Shown here: positions 62,138 through 64,000 of the stretch, piece by piece
How the letters are laid out: every line of letters begins with the position of its first letter
How positions within the stretch are numbered: the stretch's first letter is position 1
Made by a program: the position numbers and the translations under genes
Assembly (NCBI GenBank): GCA_020636355.1
Contig: JACJYB010000004.1
Span: 372,001-436,000, forward strand
Direction: 5' to 3'
Source: Lewinellaceae bacterium
Lineage (GTDB): Bacteria; Bacteroidota; Bacteroidia; Chitinophagales; Saprospiraceae
Length of the DNA stretch: 64,000 nt
Notes under the pieces: model-generated
Told to the model about the DNA's origin: nothing
Databases searched by the model: none
The model's input: only the letters and a program-made list of their open reading frames with translations

Positions 62138-63106
62138 ATGGGTAATACCGACTCGATCGAGAAAATGGTAGCATGGCAAAAATCAACTGAGGTTGCAAAG
62201 GAAATTTATTTACTCACCGGGGCATTTCCTTCTAATGAACTAACCGGACTTGCAGCACAGTTACGTCAGGCAATCGTATCAACCACTGCAAGTTTAGCAG
62301 AAGCATCATCCGAAACAGCGGAGGAGTACAAATTTCCATACTACAAACAGGCCAATACCCATTGCATTGAAACCATCTGCCTGGTTGAATTGGCCCATCA
62401 GTTGGGTTTGCTTGCTTTGGAACCATATACTTCGTTAATGGGCCAACTTGATGAGATCAGCCACTTAACCAAGGAGTTATCCTTCGGTCCACTCGGTTAT
62501 GCACCTTCATCAGACGCAGCTATTGCCCAACCTGACCTGGAATACTATTTCCATCCGACAGCAACCATTGATTCCGGTGCTTCCATTGGAAAAGATACCC
62601 GCATCTGGCATTATTCCCACATCATGGCCCGGGCAATCATTGGAAACGGTTGCTCGTTGGGACAGAATGTGATGGTTTCTGATGATGTGATTTTGGGTAA
62701 TAATGTGAAAGTCCAGAATAATGTCTCTATATATACTGGCGTGATCTGTGAAGACGACGTCTTTATTGGCCCATCCGTCGTGTTTACAAATGTGACCAAT
62801 CCACGCAGTGCCGTGAGCCGAAAGAATCAATTTCTCCGGACGTTGGTGAAACAAGGTGCTTCGATTGGCGCAAATGCGACCATCGTTTGCGGTCATGATA
62901 TTGGCCGATACGCCTTTATTGGCGCGGGTGCTGTCGTTACCAAACAGGTGCCTGACTATGCTCTATTGGTTGGAAATCCTGCCCGGCAAATTGGCTGGAT
63001 GAGCGCCCATGGACATCGCTTGGATTTTGGCCCGGATAATAAAGCTACCTGCCCCGGATCCGGTGATACTTATCTGTTGGACCAGGGAACCGTAAAACCG
63101 GTATAA
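62138..63106 (+). CDS. Fusion: four-helix bundle plus left-handed beta-helix acetyltransferase (WbpD-like)
   Basis: The 322-residue product from ATG 62138 has two parts. Residues about 1-120 are a four-helix-bundle protein of the S23/IVP type (MVAWQKSTEVAKEIYLLTGA, LAAQLRQAIVSTTASLAEAS). From about 128 (YYFHPTATIDSGASIGKDTR) follow hexapeptide repeats with IWHYSHIM, VFTNVTNPRS and AFIGAGAVVTKQVPDYALLV, as in WbpD/WlbB N-acetyltransferases. That half should acetylate the 3-amino group of UDP-GlcNAc(3N)A using acetyl-CoA. The N-terminal bundle is not part of normal WbpD. Confidence 0.9.
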   Translation: MGNTDSIEKMVAWQKSTEVAKEIYLLTGAFPSNELTGLAAQLRQAIVSTTASLAEASSETAEEYKFPYYKQANTHCIETICLVELAHQLGLLALEPYTSLMGQLDEISHLTKELSFGPLGYAPSSDAAIAQPDLEYYFHPTATIDSGASIGKDTRIWHYSHIMARAIIGNGCSLGQNVMVSDDVILGNNVKVQNNVSIYTGVICEDDVFIGPSVVFTNVTNPRSAVSRKNQFLRTLVKQGASIGANATIVCGHDIGRYAFIGAGAVVTKQVPDYALLVGNPARQIGWMSAHGHRLDFGPDNKATCPGSGDTYLLDQGTVKPV

Positions 63107-63168
63107 GATTTGAGGTTATTACCTGAAAGTTGGGATTTTCCCAGATCCAATAACGCCTAAATTTAGAT

Positions 63169-64000
63169 ATGAAGTCATTTGCATTGATTGGCGCAGCCGG
63201 GTATATTGCACCGCGGCACATGAAAGCCATCAAAGATACCGGTAACGACCTGGTTGCCGCTTTGGACACCAATGATTCCGTAGGTATCATTGATTCTTAC
63301 TTCCCGCAGGCAGCTTTTTTTACCGAATTTGAGCGCTTCGACCGACACGTTGAGAAATTAAAACGTCGCAATCATCCCATTGACTACGTCAGCATTTGTT
63401 CGCCCAATTACCTGCACGATGCCCACATTCGTTTTGGACTTCGGCATGGAACAGATGTGATCTGTGAAAAGCCCCTGGTATTAAACCCCTGGAACCTGGA
63501 TGCGCTGCAGGAAATTGAACAGGAGACCGGAAAAAGAATTTATAATATCCTCCAGTTGCGTTTGCATGAAAGTGTAATCAATTTGAAAAAACACATTGAT
63601 GCAAATCCATCCAAAGATAAACACCTCATCGATCTGACTTACATCACTTCACGTGGGTACTGGTATTACACCAGCTGGAAAGGTGATGTCAACAAGTCTG
63701 GTGGTATCGCCACAAACATTGGCGTCCACTTTTTTGACATGCTCCATTGGCTATTTGGGGCTTTGCAGGAAAATGTCGTACATATTCATGCTTATGATCG
63801 GGCGGCCGGATATCTTGAATTTGAAAAAGCAAAAGTGCGCTGGTTCCTGAGCATCAATGCCGATACTTTACCGGAAGATGTAAGAGCAGCCGGTAAAAGA
63901 ACCTACCGTTCCATCCAGATAGACGGCCAGGAATTCGAATTCAGTGAAGGCTTCACCGAATTGCACACCCGCAGCTACGAGGATGTCTTGTCGGGAGGTG
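63169..64000 (+). CDS. Gfo/Idh/MocA-type UDP-sugar 3-dehydrogenase (WbpB/WlbA-like), truncated by window edge
   Basis: From ATG 63169 the frame stays open to the right edge (277 codons). MKSFALIGAAGYIAPRHMKA, YVSICSPNYLHDAHIRFGL and the hallmark CEKPLVLNPWNLDALQ match WbpB/WlbA, which oxidises C3 of UDP-GlcNAcA with a tightly bound NAD. GGIATNIGVHFFDMLHWLFG is the expected C-terminal domain histidine segment. It follows the acetyltransferase by 62 bp. With ugd, WbpE-like and WbpD-like genes it forms most of a Wbp route. Confidence 0.93.
   Translation, partial: MKSFALIGAAGYIAPRHMKAIKDTGNDLVAALDTNDSVGIIDSYFPQAAFFTEFERFDRHVEKLKRRNHPIDYVSICSPNYLHDAHIRFGLRHGTDVICEKPLVLNPWNLDALQEIEQETGKRIYNILQLRLHESVINLKKHIDANPSKDKHLIDLTYITSRGYWYYTSWKGDVNKSGGIATNIGVHFFDMLHWLFGALQENVVHIHAYDRAAGYLEFEKAKVRWFLSINADTLPEDVRAAGKRTYRSIQIDGQEFEFSEGFTELHTRSYEDVLSGG

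Overview
The window reads as chromosomal DNA from a member of the Bacteroidota, most likely the Saprospiria or a near relative. The pointers are family content: a TonB receptor with STN and carboxypeptidase-like N-terminal domains paired with a DUF4249 lipoprotein, a DUF6503-type lipoprotein, DUF2851, an UpxY antiterminator in a capsule locus, LpxK and a Wzi-like barrel. Further support comes from TAnnTTTG promoter boxes, the absence of strong Shine-Dalgarno sites and an IntDOT-like integrase. Assignment below phylum is inference.

Layout. 1-7.8 kb: a CadC-type winged-helix regulator cut by the left edge, a Tat-exported ankyrin protein, a Gfo/Idh/MocA oxidoreductase, a lipoprotein, and a TonB receptor/DUF4249 pair. 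7.8-10.3 kb: an arsenic operon (arsR, arsC-like, acr3) with a palindromic operator, then a collapsed carboxylesterase remnant. 10.3-13.0 kb: SDR plus AraC, and an A+T-rich orphan membrane protein. 13.0-13.7 kb: a GIY-YIG nuclease gene beside tandem tRNA-Val-derived cassettes, each ending in an intrinsic terminator. 13.64-26.52 kb: an integrative element of about 12.9 kb inserted in the 3' half of tRNA-Val(UAC), bounded by perfect 48-bp direct repeats. It carries a tyrosine integrase, an excisionase-like HTH protein, a protein with family-A-polymerase-like motifs, a type I restriction-modification operon (hsdR-hsdS-small ScoMcrA-N-like protein-hsdM), an IS3-family insertion with a 4-bp target duplication, and orphan genes.

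26.6-41.4 kb is ordinary chromosome: LtrA, PdeM, an ECF sigma factor with a small putative partner, prfA, a beta-propeller/barrel protein, an MBL hydrolase, rnhB, an S9 peptidase fused to a sulfatase-modifying-factor-like domain, nadD, dnaN, and an M16 peptidase homologue lacking the zinc motif. 41.6-54.1 kb is a tightly packed + strand run: mreB, mreC (with an apparent frameshift near its start), mreD, mrdA, folA, DUF2851, lpxK, a Wzi-like barrel, metH. 54.1-64 kb opens a surface-polysaccharide locus: an SLBB export protein, Wzz, a winged-helix/nucleotidyltransferase-like protein, UpxY, a four-helix-bundle gene bracketed by inverted repeats, a UDP-sugar 6-dehydrogenase, a DegT aminotransferase, a four-helix-bundle/acetyltransferase fusion and a 3-dehydrogenase cut by the right edge. 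The last four form most of a WbpA/E/D/B-type route to a diacetamido-uronic acid nucleotide sugar.

The most unusual material lies at 13.0-13.7 kb (GIY-YIG plus tRNA-like cassettes sharing one hairpin) and inside the tRNA-Val element (polymerase-like protein; ScoMcrA-N-like small protein in the restriction operon). All family calls come from reading motifs by eye; no database search was run.
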